In this document: positions 1-7,256 of the stretch, piece by piece | Numbering within the stretch: position 1 is the first letter of the stretch | How the letters are laid out: each line of letters starts with the position of its first letter | From: JBOGVA01 sp050692195 | Lineage (GTDB): Bacteria > Actinomycetota > UBA4738 | Direction of reading: 5' to 3' | Assembly: GCA_050692195.1 (NCBI GenBank) | Contig: JBOGVA010000086.1 | Location: 1 to 12,139 of the forward strand | DNA: 12,139 bases | Notes under the pieces: model-generated | What the model was told of the DNA's origin: nothing | Databases searched by the model: none | What the model saw: the letters and a program-made list of their open reading frames with translations, nothing else | Made by a program: the position numbers and the translations under genes

Positions 1-95
1 ATGGTGCGGTCGGCGGCCACCGATGCGATGGTCTTCCGCGCCGCGTGGGCGCGGAAGTACCGGCGAAAGTGTTCGACGTCGGGAAGCTCAGGCAC
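1..95 (-). CDS. Fpg/Nei-family DNA glycosylase, N-terminal fragment
   Basis: Reading the minus strand from a GTG at 95-93 gives MPELPDVEHFRRYFRAHAAR and eleven more residues before the window ends. The PELP(D/E)VE start is the hallmark of the formamidopyrimidine-DNA glycosylase/endonuclease VIII family. In these enzymes the Pro after the initiator Met is the Schiff-base nucleophile and the following Glu is catalytic; both are present (Pro2, Glu3). Such enzymes excise oxidised bases and nick the strand in base excision repair. Only about a tenth of a usual ~270-residue protein is visible, so the helix-two-turn-helix and C-terminal zinc finger cannot be checked, and MutM cannot be told from Nei. 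No convincing Shine-Dalgarno sequence precedes the GTG, so a leaderless message is possible. The gene diverges from the flavoprotein reductase gene, about 108 bases away. Confidence 0.8.
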   Translation of the reverse strand, partial: MPELPDVEHFRRYFRAHAARKTIASVAADRT

Positions 96-161
96 CCACC
101 GAGTGTGAACGGTCCGGCCGCACCTGACGAGCGCGGAATGGCGATGTGAGGCTTCCACTCT

Positions 162-167
162 TACCCT
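162..167 (+). promoter_or_regulatory. Candidate -10 element (TACCCT) for the reductase-zwf unit
   Basis: TACCCT fits the actinobacterial TANNNT -10 pattern. It lies in the divergent gap, about 25 bases before the ribosome binding site of the reductase gene. No good -35 hexamer is seen 17 bases upstream, so this is only a candidate. Confidence 0.25.
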
Positions 168-191
168 GATGTGGCCAGGTCATGGGCCCAG

Positions 192-199
192 AAAGGAGG
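192..199 (+). promoter_or_regulatory. Ribosome binding site (AAAGGAGG) deciding a TTG start
   Basis: AAAGGAGG is a near-perfect anti-16S match, four bases before the TTG at 204. An upstream in-frame GTG (171) and a downstream ATG (234) lack such a site, so the TTG is the preferred start of the reductase. Confidence 0.6.
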
Positions 200-203
200 G
201 CGA

Positions 204-1487
204 TTGAGTGCTGAGGGGTCCGGGCCGAGCGGTATGAACCACGAACGGGCAGCTCAGACCTTCGTCGTCATCGGGGCGAACCTGACCGGGGGGGCGGCAG
301 CCACCACCCTGCGGAGCGAGGGCTTCGAGGGCCGGGTGGTCCTCGTCGGGGAGGAGGTCCACCCGCCCTACGAGCGGCCCCCGCTCTCGAAGGAGTACCT
401 GCGGGGAGAGGCTTCTGCGGAGGACGCGCTCTTGCACCCAGTCACCTGGTACGAAGAGAACGGCGTGGATCTCCTCTTGGGGACCCGGGCCCTCCGGATC
501 GATCCCATCGAACGGTACGTCGAGGTCGAGGGCGGTGATCGGGTGCCCTACGACAAGCTCCTCGTTGCGACCGGCGGGAGGAACAGGCGGCTCGGGATCC
601 CCGGCCACGACCTCGAGGGCGTGCTCGATCTTCGGACCCTCGAGGACGCCGACCGCATCCGGGCGAGAGCGGTGGCTGGGAGCAAGGCGGTGGTGGTCGG
701 GGCCGGGTTCATCGGCTGTGAGGTGGCGGCGTCCCTCCGGAAGCTCGATGTCGAGATCGAGGTCGTGGAGGTCTTCGAGGCGCCGCTCCAACGGGCGGTC
801 GGTCGGGAGGTCGGCAAGGTATACGAGGCCATCCACGAGGAGCAGGGAGTGCGGTTCCACTTCGGTCAAGGGGTCGAGCGGTTCGACGGCGCCCGGCGCG
901 TGGAGGAGGTGGTCACCGACCGCGGCAGCCGGATCGGCTGCGACTTCGCGGTGGTGGGGGTGGGAATCCAGCCGGCCACGGATGTGGTAGACGGCTCCGG
1001 CGTGGCCGTGGACAACGGGATCCTCGTGGACGAATACTGCCGGACCAACGTGGATGGGATCTACGCCGCCGGAGACGTGGCCAACCACTACCACCCCCTG
1101 TTCGGCTCGCGCTTGCGCGTGGAGCACTGGGACAACGCCCTGAAGCAGGGAGCCGCCGCGGCCCGCAACATGGTGGGCCGGGACGCCCCCTTTGACGACC
1201 CCCACTGGTTCTGGTCCGATCAGTACGACACCAACCTTCAGTACATGGGGTACGCCCCCGAGTGGGACGAGCTGGTCATCCGGGGGAGCATGGAGCAGAG
1301 GAACTTCGCCGGCTTCTACGTGCGGGACGGTGTGGTGCGTGCGGTGGTCGGCCTGAACCGGGGGAAGGACGTCCGCAGGTCCGCCGGGCTGATCCGAGCG
1401 GGGCAGCCCGTCGACCCGGCGGCGCTCCGCGACGAGGATGTCGACCTCAGGACCTTGGTGCCGGACGCCGCGAAGAGAGGGAGGTGA
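204..1487 (+). CDS. NAD(P)/FAD-dependent oxidoreductase, ferredoxin-reductase class
   Basis: A flavoprotein of 427 residues that moves electrons from NAD(P)H through FAD to a small redox partner (ferredoxin or rubredoxin), as in the reductase component of P450 or dioxygenase systems. Visible motifs: an N-terminal FAD-binding Rossmann segment GANLTGG (residues 24-30); the conserved PPYERPPLSKEYL stretch (about 54-66); ATGG (122-125); the second, NAD(P)-binding Rossmann motif GAGFIG (166-171); IYAAGDV, which contacts FAD (around 286-292); and a C-terminal reductase dimerisation domain from about residue 310. Length is normal (400-430). The middle glycine of the first GxGxxG motif is Asn, which I recall as common in this subfamily. 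The start is TTG, chosen from the Shine-Dalgarno position; ATG at 234 would trim ten residues. No ferredoxin, P450 or oxygenase gene is nearby, so the partner is unknown. zwf follows at five bases and probably shares the transcript. Confidence 0.9.
   Translation: MSAEGSGPSGMNHERAAQTFVVIGANLTGGAAATTLRSEGFEGRVVLVGEEVHPPYERPPLSKEYLRGEASAEDALLHPVTWYEENGVDLLLGTRALRIDPIERYVEVEGGDRVPYDKLLVATGGRNRRLGIPGHDLEGVLDLRTLEDADRIRARAVAGSKAVVVGAGFIGCEVAASLRKLDVEIEVVEVFEAPLQRAVGREVGKVYEAIHEEQGVRFHFGQGVERFDGARRVEEVVTDRGSRIGCDFAVVGVGIQPATDVVDGSGVAVDNGILVDEYCRTNVDGIYAAGDVANHYHPLFGSRLRVEHWDNALKQGAAAARNMVGRDAPFDDPHWFWSDQYDTNLQYMGYAPEWDELVIRGSMEQRNFAGFYVRDGVVRAVVGLNRGKDVRRSAGLIRAGQPVDPAALRDEDVDLRTLVPDAAKRGR
1478..1484 (+). 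promoter_or_regulatory. Ribosome binding site (AGGGAGG) for zwf
   Basis: AGGGAGG ends eight bases before GTG 1493 and overlaps the last codons of the reductase gene. Another in-frame GTG at 1484 lies on the site itself and is therefore an unlikely start. Confidence 0.6.
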
Positions 1488-1492
1488 ACGAG

Positions 1493-2926
1493 GTGGCCTT
1501 CAAGCCGGCGGAACCTCAGGCCGTTGTCGTCTTCGGCGCTTCGGGCGACCTGGCCAGGCGCAAGCTGCTGCCGGCCTTCTACCACCTGTTCATGGGAGGC
1601 ATGCTGCCGGAAGGCTTCGCCCTCGTCGGATATGCGCGCACGACGATGACGGACGAGGAGTTCCAGGAGCACGCCCGTCGGTCCGTCGAGGAGTCCGGCC
1701 GATGCGACCCGGCGGGCGAGGAGTGGGAGAACTTCCGCAGACGCCTGTCCTATGTCCCGGGAGCCTTCGACAGCGAGGGCGCCATGGAACACCTGCGGGA
1801 GCACCTCGAACGGACGGATCGTGCTTTCGGGACCGAAGGCCGGCGCTTCTACTACTGTGCGACCCCGCCGGCGGCGTACCCGCAGATCGTGGCGAGGCTC
1901 GCCGAGAGCGGGATGAACCAGGACGCGCGGATCGTCGTGGAGAAACCCTTCGGCCGCGACCTGGAGAGCGCCAGGGAGCTCAACGCGCGTCTCCACGCAA
2001 CCTTCTCCGAGGCTCAGATCTTCCGGATCGATCACTACCTCGGCAAGGAGACCGTGCAGAACATCCTGGCCTTCCGCTTCGCCAACGGCATGTTCGAGCC
2101 GATCTGGAACCGGCGCTACGTGGACAACGTCCAGATCACTGTGGCCGAGGACATCGGGATCGAGGGCCGGGGCGCCTTCTACGAGCAGACCGGAGCCATC
2201 CGCGACATGCTCCAGACGCATCTGCTTCAGGTGCTGACGTTCCTGGCCATGGAGCCCCCGGTCTCGTTCGACCCCGACCGGCTCCGAGACGAGAAGGTGA
2301 AGGTGCTCCGGTCGATGAACCTGTGTACATGGGAGAACGTCGTCCGGGGCCAGTACCGCGGCTACCGGGAAGAGCCGGACGTGGCGAAGGACTCGCCGAC
2401 CGAGACGTTCGTCGTGGCGAAGCTCGAGATCGACAACTGGCGCTGGGCCGGCGTCCCGTTCTTCCTGCGGACGGGGAAGAAGCTCATTCGGAAGATCACG
2501 GAGATCTCCCTGTCGTTCCGAGACGTCCCGTACAACGTGTTCAAAGGGACCGAGGCTACCCCGTTCGGGCGGGATCACCTGTCGATCCGGATCCAGCCGA
2601 ACGAGGGGATCTCGCTCGATCTCAATGTCAAGAAGCCGGGGCCTGGGCTGGAGCTCGATCGAGCCAGGTTGGACTTCGACTACGACGAGGCCTTCGAGAC
2701 CCCGCTGCTGGGGGCGTACGAACTGCTGATCCTGGAGGCCATGGAGGGCGACCACTCCCTGTTCACCAGGGAGGATGAGGTCGAACGAGCGTGGGAGGTC
2801 CTGATGCCCATCTTGGAGGACCCGCCACCCGTGGTCGTGTACGAGCCGGGTTCATGGGGCCCGGAGGAGGCCGACGCGCTCATCATGCCCCGTCACTGGC
2901 ACGTCACGCCGCTCCGGGAAACATAG
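1493..2926 (+). CDS. zwf: Glucose-6-phosphate 1-dehydrogenase
   Basis: Oxidises glucose 6-phosphate to 6-phosphogluconolactone with reduction of NAD(P)+, the entry step of the oxidative pentose phosphate pathway, in the cytoplasm. The 477-residue protein has the cofactor-binding GASGDLARRK (residues 15-24), EKPFG (150-154), the substrate-binding signature RIDHYLGKE (178-186) and GAIRDMLQTHLLQ (234-246). His243 and Asp180 correspond to the catalytic His240/Asp177 pair of the Leuconostoc enzyme, and His181 to its phosphate-binding His178. The C-terminal signature LLGAYELLILEAMEGD (405-420) is intact. Length is slightly short of the usual 480-510 but nothing central is missing. The start is GTG, by spacing from AGGGAGG. 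It follows the reductase gene by five bases, suggesting co-expression of an NADPH source with an NAD(P)H user. The usual neighbours opcA, pgl and gnd are not in the window. NADP versus NAD preference cannot be read with confidence. Confidence 0.97.
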   Translation: MAFKPAEPQAVVVFGASGDLARRKLLPAFYHLFMGGMLPEGFALVGYARTTMTDEEFQEHARRSVEESGRCDPAGEEWENFRRRLSYVPGAFDSEGAMEHLREHLERTDRAFGTEGRRFYYCATPPAAYPQIVARLAESGMNQDARIVVEKPFGRDLESARELNARLHATFSEAQIFRIDHYLGKETVQNILAFRFANGMFEPIWNRRYVDNVQITVAEDIGIEGRGAFYEQTGAIRDMLQTHLLQVLTFLAMEPPVSFDPDRLRDEKVKVLRSMNLCTWENVVRGQYRGYREEPDVAKDSPTETFVVAKLEIDNWRWAGVPFFLRTGKKLIRKITEISLSFRDVPYNVFKGTEATPFGRDHLSIRIQPNEGISLDLNVKKPGPGLELDRARLDFDYDEAFETPLLGAYELLILEAMEGDHSLFTREDEVERAWEVLMPILEDPPPVVVYEPGSWGPEEADALIMPRHWHVTPLRET

Positions 2927-2977
2927 GCCATCAGCGCGAGCAGCCGTACGTGGCGCTCACGGACAACCGACGGACAG

Positions 2978-2984
2978 AAAGGAG
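2978..2984 (+). promoter_or_regulatory. Ribosome binding site (AAAGGAG) for a small gene
   Basis: AAAGGAG, seven bases before TTG 2992, is ideally placed. It is the main evidence that the short reading frame behind zwf is a translated gene with a TTG start. Confidence 0.6.
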
Positions 2985-2991
2985 ATCGAAG

Positions 2992-3180
2992 TTGGCAACA
3001 GAGATCGACAGGTCGCTGTTCGAGAAAGCCATCGACGTGACCGCGACCGCCCTTCGCGGGTCGATGGGAGGGGAGGGCAGCCAGCCTCCCTCATTCGCTG
3101 CCGAACTCTTCCGCGAAGTCTGGAACGCGCTCAAGGAGGGGGCCCAAGACATCCCCGAGAGGGCAAAGACCGGGTTCTGA
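2992..3180 (+). CDS. Small protein of unknown function downstream of zwf
   Basis: A 62-residue reading frame from TTG 2992, with a strong AAAGGAG at seven-base spacing, 65 bases after zwf. I do not recognise the family. The protein starts (M)ATEIDRSLFEKAIDVTATAL, has a Gly/Ser/Pro-containing linker near residues 24-34 and then a second predicted amphipathic helix (about 35-52, with FAAELFREVWNALKEGA). There is no signal peptide, membrane segment, cysteine or metal-binding motif. It looks like a small soluble two-helix protein. It is probably co-transcribed with zwf, so a role linked to that enzyme is conceivable but unsupported. It is far too short to be OpcA. The same frame extends further upstream inside zwf without a start that has a ribosome binding site, so the short form is preferred. 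Confidence 0.6.
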   Translation: MATEIDRSLFEKAIDVTATALRGSMGGEGSQPPSFAAELFREVWNALKEGAQDIPERAKTGF

Positions 3181-3184
3181 CCCG
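3171..3184 (+). terminator. Weak hairpin between convergent genes
   Basis: CGGGT and ACCCG form a perfect 5-bp stem with a TCTG loop across the stop codon of the small gene. There is no T tract and the stem is short. Position between converging genes is the main argument for a termination role. Confidence 0.2.
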
Positions 3185-3232
3185 CTACGGGAACCGACCT
3201 CCGGCTGACGGCGAGAGGACTCGGGTTCTGGC

Positions 3233-4270
3233 CTAGGCTCCCTTCAGGGCGGGGATCGCCTTCTCCCCGAACAGCTCGACGGCCCGCGACGCGGTCTCGA
3301 AGTCCATGCCTGGATAGTGCAGTCGCACGATAAGGTGAAACTCCTTGCGCCCGGCGAACGCCTCCACCAGGGGCCGGAGGGCGCGGACCACCTCCTGGGG
3401 CCGACCGGCGATGGTCAGCTTCCGAAGCTTCTCCTCCTCCGTAGGCGCGACCACAAACCCTCGGCCGGGGGTATCGCCTCCGGCCTCCCATCCACCGTAC
3501 ACGCCGATCTGGTGGGCGGCCCCTTGGCGGACGATGTCCCAGGCATCCCCGTCCTCCCACACGAACACGTTCTGGAGCTGGGCGAACCCGAACGACGAGG
3601 GATCCTTGCCGGTGCCACGGGCGGCCTCCTCCGCCAGCCGGAGGTCCCGGTTCATCCGGTCGACGTCGCCGCCCCGCGTGCGGATGTAGCCGTCGGCCAG
3701 CCGCCCCGCCCTCCTGATGGCGGGTTCGGCCGTCCCTCCGAGGTAGATGGGCGGTCCTTCCGGCTGGACCGGCGGAGGCGTCACCTTGACCTGGTCGAAG
3801 GAGAAGGCCCGGCCCTGGAAGGAGAACCGCTCTCCGCTCCAAGCTCGCCTGAGGATCTCGATCGTCTCGACCGTCCGGCGCACGCGCTCCCTGATCGGCA
3901 CCCCGAACATGCGGAACTCCTCCTCCCTCCAGGCGAGCCCCAGGCCGAGGATCAGGCGTCCTTCGGAGATCATGTCCACGGTCGCGGCATCCTCAGCCAG
4001 GCGAAGTGGGTGGTGGAAGGGTGTCAGCAGGACGCCGGTCCCCAGCTTGATCCGCTCGGTGGCGGCGGCGAAGGCGGCGAGAGTGGGGAGCAGTGAGGGC
4101 ATGTAGCCGTCCCCCGACCCGTGATGCTCGCTGACCCAGGCCGAGTCGAACCCGAGCGTCTCGGCCAGGCGGACCAGGTCCAGGATCTCCCGATACTCCT
4201 GTGCGTAGGTCCGCTCGGACCCGGGCGGGACCTGCGCCGTGAACAGCCCGATTCCGATCTGCACCGCCAC
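3233..4270 (-). CDS. Luciferase-like (LLM-class) flavin-dependent oxidoreductase
   Basis: A 345-residue TIM-barrel protein of the bacterial luciferase-like superfamily, using FMN or coenzyme F420. Supporting segments: GIGLFTAQVPPGS at the start (residues 6-18); AETLGFDSAWVSEHH (36-50); the RIKLGTGVLLTPFHHPLRLA strand-loop (73-92), which shapes the flavin site; ISEGRLILGLGLAW (101-114); and PPIYLGGTAEPAIRRAG followed by LADGYI (173-196). Length is typical (300-350). The substrate cannot be predicted; relatives include alkanal monooxygenases, alkanesulfonate-type monooxygenases and F420-dependent reductases. The GTG at 4270 is preceded by TAGGGT at seven bases and no clear Shine-Dalgarno, which suits a leaderless start; a second in-frame GTG lies two codons in. 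The gene converges on the zwf unit and diverges from transketolase. F420-dependent glucose-6-phosphate dehydrogenase belongs to this superfamily, but the motifs here do not look like it. Confidence 0.9.
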   Translation of the reverse strand: MAVQIGIGLFTAQVPPGSERTYAQEYREILDLVRLAETLGFDSAWVSEHHGSGDGYMPSLLPTLAAFAAATERIKLGTGVLLTPFHHPLRLAEDAATVDMISEGRLILGLGLAWREEEFRMFGVPIRERVRRTVETIEILRRAWSGERFSFQGRAFSFDQVKVTPPPVQPEGPPIYLGGTAEPAIRRAGRLADGYIRTRGGDVDRMNRDLRLAEEAARGTGKDPSSFGFAQLQNVFVWEDGDAWDIVRQGAAHQIGVYGGWEAGGDTPGRGFVVAPTEEEKLRKLTIAGRPQEVVRALRPLVEAFAGRKEFHLIVRLHYPGMDFETASRAVELFGEKAIPALKGA

Positions 4271-4277
4271 GGGCGGA

Positions 4278-4283
4278 ACCCTA
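4278..4283 (-). promoter_or_regulatory. Candidate -10 element (TAGGGT) giving a leaderless start
   Basis: On the minus strand TAGGGT is followed by seven bases and then the GTG start of the LLM-class gene. Transcription would therefore begin at or next to the start codon. No strong -35 is visible. Confidence 0.3.
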
Positions 4284-4322
4284 CCGCACCGCCGCGGCCG
4301 GCACCTTGCTAGCGTTCCCCTG

Positions 4323-4328
4323 TAGGTT
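4323..4328 (+). promoter_or_regulatory. Candidate -10 element (TAGGTT) for the transketolase operon
   Basis: TAGGTT in the divergent gap matches TANNNT and would give a leader of about 45 bases before transketolase. This gap is the only obvious place for the operon promoter. No matching -35 is seen. Confidence 0.2.
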
Positions 4329-4364
4329 GTTGGGGAATGTCTAGGGCGCCCATGTCGATTCGCC

Positions 4365-4371
4365 GGAGGGG
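4365..4371 (+). promoter_or_regulatory. Ribosome binding site (GGAGGGG) for transketolase
   Basis: The GGAGG core (4365-4369) lies only two bases from ATG 4372 but eight bases from GTG 4378. Spacing favours the GTG. Confidence 0.5.
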
Positions 4372-4377
4372 ATGACC

Positions 4378-6222
4378 GTGGACAAGGTGTATGAGTGGAA
4401 CGAGCTGGCGGCCCAGCTCTGCGTTGACAGCATCCGGGCCTCTACGGCGGCGGGCTCAGGCCATCCCACCTCGTCGATGTCCGCCGCGCACCTGCTCGCC
4501 GTCCTGTTCTCCGATCACCTCCGCTACGACGTGGACGACCCGAAGAGCCCGGCCAACGACAGGTTCATCCTGTCCAAAGGGCACGCGTCCCCCGTCCTGT
4601 ACTCGGTGTTCAAGGCCATCGGAGCGATCACCGATCAGGAGCTGCTGTCCTTCCGCAAGTTCGGCAGCCCGCTCCAGGGGCACCCGGCTCCCGTTCCCGA
4701 GTTGCCGTGGGTCGACGCAGCAACGGGATCACTTGGCCAGGGGCTCTCGATCGGCCTCGGGATGGCGCTGGCGATGCGCCTGGACGGTCTTCCTGGTCGG
4801 GTGTTTGTGTTGATGGGCGACTCGGAATTCGTGGAGGGTGCGGTGTGGGAGGCTCTGGCCAACGCCTCGCATCACAAGGTCGACAACCTCGTTGGGATCC
4901 TGGACATGAACCGGCTGGGCCAGCGGGGGCCGACCATGCTCGAGTGGGACGGAGAGACGTACCTGGCCCGTGCCCAGGCGTTTGGCTGGCGGGCGCTCGA
5001 GATCGACGGCCACGATGCGGCCCAGATCGACAGGGCGTACCGAGAGGCCTCGGATGGGCAGGGGCCGACGCTGATCGTGGCTCGAACGGTCAAGGGCCAT
5101 GGTGTGTCGTTCCTGGCCGATGCCGAGGGGTGGCACGGCAAGGCTCTGGACGATGAACAGGCCAAGCAGGCCATCGAGGAGCTGGGCGGCGAGCGGTCGA
5201 TCACGATCACGCCGCCGAAGCCGGAATCCCTGGCCACGTCCGAGGCCGAGCCCCGCACCTACGGGCTGCCCACCTACGAGAAGGAGCAGGCCACCCGAAA
5301 GGCGTTCGGGGAAGCGCTCGCCGCCATGGCCGCCCGGCCCGACCTCGTGGTGCTGGACGGGGAGGTCTCGAACTCCACGCACACGGAAGACTTCCAGAAG
5401 GCGGCGCCGGACCGGTTCTTCGAGATGTACATCGGCGAACAGAACATGCTCGGCGCGGCCGTGGGCCTCCAGGCGCTGGGGAAGGTTCCGTTCGCCGCCA
5501 CGTTCGGCGCCTTCATCACTCGTGCCTACGACTTCATCCGAATGGCGGCCATCAGCCGGGCGAACCTCAGGATCTGCGGCTCCCACGCCGGCGTGTCGAT
5601 CGGAGAGGACGGGCCATCTCAGATGGCGCTGGAGGACCTGGCCATGATGCGTGCCGTCCAGGGGTCTGTGGTGCTGTACCCGGCCGACGGCAACGCCACC
5701 GCGCAGCTCGTGCAGGCAATGGCCGACCTGAACGGGATCTCCTATCTCAGGACGACCAGGGAGAAGACGCCGAAGCTCTACGGCCCACAGGAGGAGTTCC
5801 CCATCGGAGGCAGCAAGGTTCTGCGATCGGGGCCCAGGGACCTCGCAACCGTCGTGGGCGGGGGCGTGACGGTGTTCGAGGCGCTGAAGGCGGCCGACGC
5901 CCTTGCCGGCGAGGGGATTCCTGTGCGGGTCGTGGACGCCTACTCGGTGAAACCGATCGACGCGGACACTCTGCGCAAAGCGCTCCTCGAGACGCGACTC
6001 CTGATCGTGGTGGAGGACCATTGGATCGAGGGAGGCCTGGGCGACGCCGTCCTGGAGGCCGTCGCCGCCGGCGGGGCCGAGGTCTCGGGTCGGGTGGTCA
6101 AGCTGGCGGTGACCGAGATGCCGGGCTCGGGGACCCCGGATGAGCTGCGGGACTGGGCCGGGATCTCGGCAGCGAAGATCGCGCGAGCGGTCCGCGCCGT
6201 CGCGTCCCGGCGGTCGCAGTGA
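4378..6222 (+). CDS. tkt: Transketolase, compact animal-like type
   Basis: A thiamine-diphosphate enzyme that transfers two-carbon ketol units between sugar phosphates in the non-oxidative pentose phosphate pathway. It has 614 residues from GTG 4378 (ATG 4372 would add two). All three transketolase regions are present: the N-terminal diphosphate-binding domain with SGHPTSSMSAAHLLAVLF (27-44), FILSKGHASPVLY (63-75) and ATGSLGQGLS (115-124); the pyrimidine-binding domain with catalytic Glu354 in GEQNM; then SHAGVSIGEDGPSQMALEDL (402-421); and the C-terminal domain. The cofactor motif reads GDSE (147-150) with Asn178 thirty residues after the Asp, so the last Gly of the usual GDG is Ser. Length and motif wording resemble the ~620-residue animal transketolase more than the ~660-residue E. 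coli type. It appears to head an operon and shares a four-base overlap with the next gene. Confidence 0.95.
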   Translation: MDKVYEWNELAAQLCVDSIRASTAAGSGHPTSSMSAAHLLAVLFSDHLRYDVDDPKSPANDRFILSKGHASPVLYSVFKAIGAITDQELLSFRKFGSPLQGHPAPVPELPWVDAATGSLGQGLSIGLGMALAMRLDGLPGRVFVLMGDSEFVEGAVWEALANASHHKVDNLVGILDMNRLGQRGPTMLEWDGETYLARAQAFGWRALEIDGHDAAQIDRAYREASDGQGPTLIVARTVKGHGVSFLADAEGWHGKALDDEQAKQAIEELGGERSITITPPKPESLATSEAEPRTYGLPTYEKEQATRKAFGEALAAMAARPDLVVLDGEVSNSTHTEDFQKAAPDRFFEMYIGEQNMLGAAVGLQALGKVPFAATFGAFITRAYDFIRMAAISRANLRICGSHAGVSIGEDGPSQMALEDLAMMRAVQGSVVLYPADGNATAQLVQAMADLNGISYLRTTREKTPKLYGPQEEFPIGGSKVLRSGPRDLATVVGGGVTVFEALKAADALAGEGIPVRVVDAYSVKPIDADTLRKALLETRLLIVVEDHWIEGGLGDAVLEAVAAGGAEVSGRVVKLAVTEMPGSGTPDELRDWAGISAAKIARAVRAVASRRSQ

Positions 6223-7223
6223 AGAAGTGCCCGTACTGCGCCGAGGAGATCCAGGACGAGGCCATCAAGTGCCGGTACTGCGGAAGCGACGTGAGGGCAT
6301 CGCTGCCCCCGGAACAGCAGCGGGTGGGGGAGGGTGCCATCAAGTTCAGCCATTCCGGTTACCGGTACCTCCTCGGTTACGGCAAGGATTTCTTCGGCAT
6401 CTGGGATAGGGAGTCGCCCGGCGGGCCGATGGCCCGGTTCCCCCGTACCGACGATGGGTGGAACGCGGCTTACAACCGATTCTCGGCATTGGAGCCGCGT
6501 GCTGTGGAGGTTCCCCATGCAGGCACTCCGCCCGACGTTCGGGTCTCCAACCGCGCCTTTCGCTCGTCCCACGTTCGTGCGCTGGGGGTGATGGCGCTCC
6601 TGGGCTTCTTCTGCATCTTGGCCATCGCCGCCCTCGCCGGGCAGGTGGATCAGGTGGGAGACTGGCGAGTGCTCAGGCAGCAGGGCATTCGTGCGGTCGA
6701 GGATCTGCCCACGCGGAATACCGTGAGTGATTGGATCTACCTACTGGTCTGGTCGGCGACCGTGGTGGTCTGGTGCCTGTGGCAGTTCCGTGCTCAGGAG
6801 AACCTCTTCGCGCTGGGAGTGGGGAACCTGCGGTTTCGGCCAGGATGGGCCGTGGGTTGGTGGTTCGTTCCATTCGCCAACTTCGCGATGCCGTACCTCA
6901 CGATGCGGGAACTGTGGAAGGCCAGCAATCCGGCCACCGGCTCGATCGATTGGACCAAGGAGCGGACGACGCCAATGCTCTGGTTGTGGTGGGGAGGCTT
7001 CCTTGCCGTTGTCGTCCTCTTCGGGGCGGGCTTCGGTGTCATCGCAGACAACCCCACGGTCGATGGTCTCATCCGCGCCAGCACCTATTTCCTCGTGGCT
7101 TCCGTGGTGACCATCCTCAACGCGGTGCTGGCCATCCTCATCGTGCGCGATGTCGACCACAGACAGGAGGAAAAGCGCCGGCGGATGGAGAGTTGGGCCA
7201 AGAGCTTCGGCCAGGCTCGGTGA
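6219..7223 (+). CDS. Zinc-ribbon, DUF4328-domain membrane protein
   Basis: A 334-residue protein in three parts. Residues 1-23 are a zinc ribbon with two CxxC pairs (Cys4/Cys7 and Cys18/Cys21). Residues about 41-98 form a small soluble domain with GYRYLLGYGKDFFGIWDR and a WNAAYNRFSALEP end, which I associate with actinobacterial membrane proteins. The rest carries about five membrane segments (near 120-141, 172-190, 209-228, 253-276, 288-309). The stretch LRFRPGWAVGWWFVPFANF (204-222), then MRELWKAS, is the signature of DUF4328. The function of DUF4328 is unknown. The tail (311-334) is charged and probably cytoplasmic. GTG 6219 overlaps the transketolase stop by four bases with no Shine-Dalgarno of its own, so translation is likely coupled. 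A sensor or scaffold role is speculation. Confidence 0.85.
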   Translation: MKKCPYCAEEIQDEAIKCRYCGSDVRASLPPEQQRVGEGAIKFSHSGYRYLLGYGKDFFGIWDRESPGGPMARFPRTDDGWNAAYNRFSALEPRAVEVPHAGTPPDVRVSNRAFRSSHVRALGVMALLGFFCILAIAALAGQVDQVGDWRVLRQQGIRAVEDLPTRNTVSDWIYLLVWSATVVVWCLWQFRAQENLFALGVGNLRFRPGWAVGWWFVPFANFAMPYLTMRELWKASNPATGSIDWTKERTTPMLWLWWGGFLAVVVLFGAGFGVIADNPTVDGLIRASTYFLVASVVTILNAVLAILIVRDVDHRQEEKRRRMESWAKSFGQAR

Positions 7224-7256
7224 GCTCATCCTCTTTCCAGCTTTCCGAGGCGGGTC

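Noticed and set aside
171..203. GTG at 171 as the start of the reductase
   Set aside because: The AAAGGAGG at 192-199 would lie inside the gene; the extra eleven residues precede the conserved fold and match nothing.
180..1205. Long open frame (341 codons) on the minus strand inside the reductase gene
   Set aside because: It is antisense to a clearly conserved flavoprotein; the translation is low-complexity, rich in His, Pro and Val, and matches no family. High GC creates such frames.
1316..2755. 479-codon minus-strand open frame opposite zwf
   Set aside because: The plus strand encodes a complete glucose-6-phosphate dehydrogenase with catalytic motifs; the antisense product shows no domain.
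3233..4270. The LLM-class gene as an F420-dependent glucose-6-phosphate dehydrogenase, given its place beside zwf
   Set aside because: It is the same superfamily, but the segments I recall from FGD (for example its SDHF region) differ from the EHHGSGDG region here, so only the general family is called.
4729..6021. 430-codon minus-strand open frame opposite transketolase
   Set aside because: Shadow of the transketolase codon pattern; no motif or ribosome binding site.
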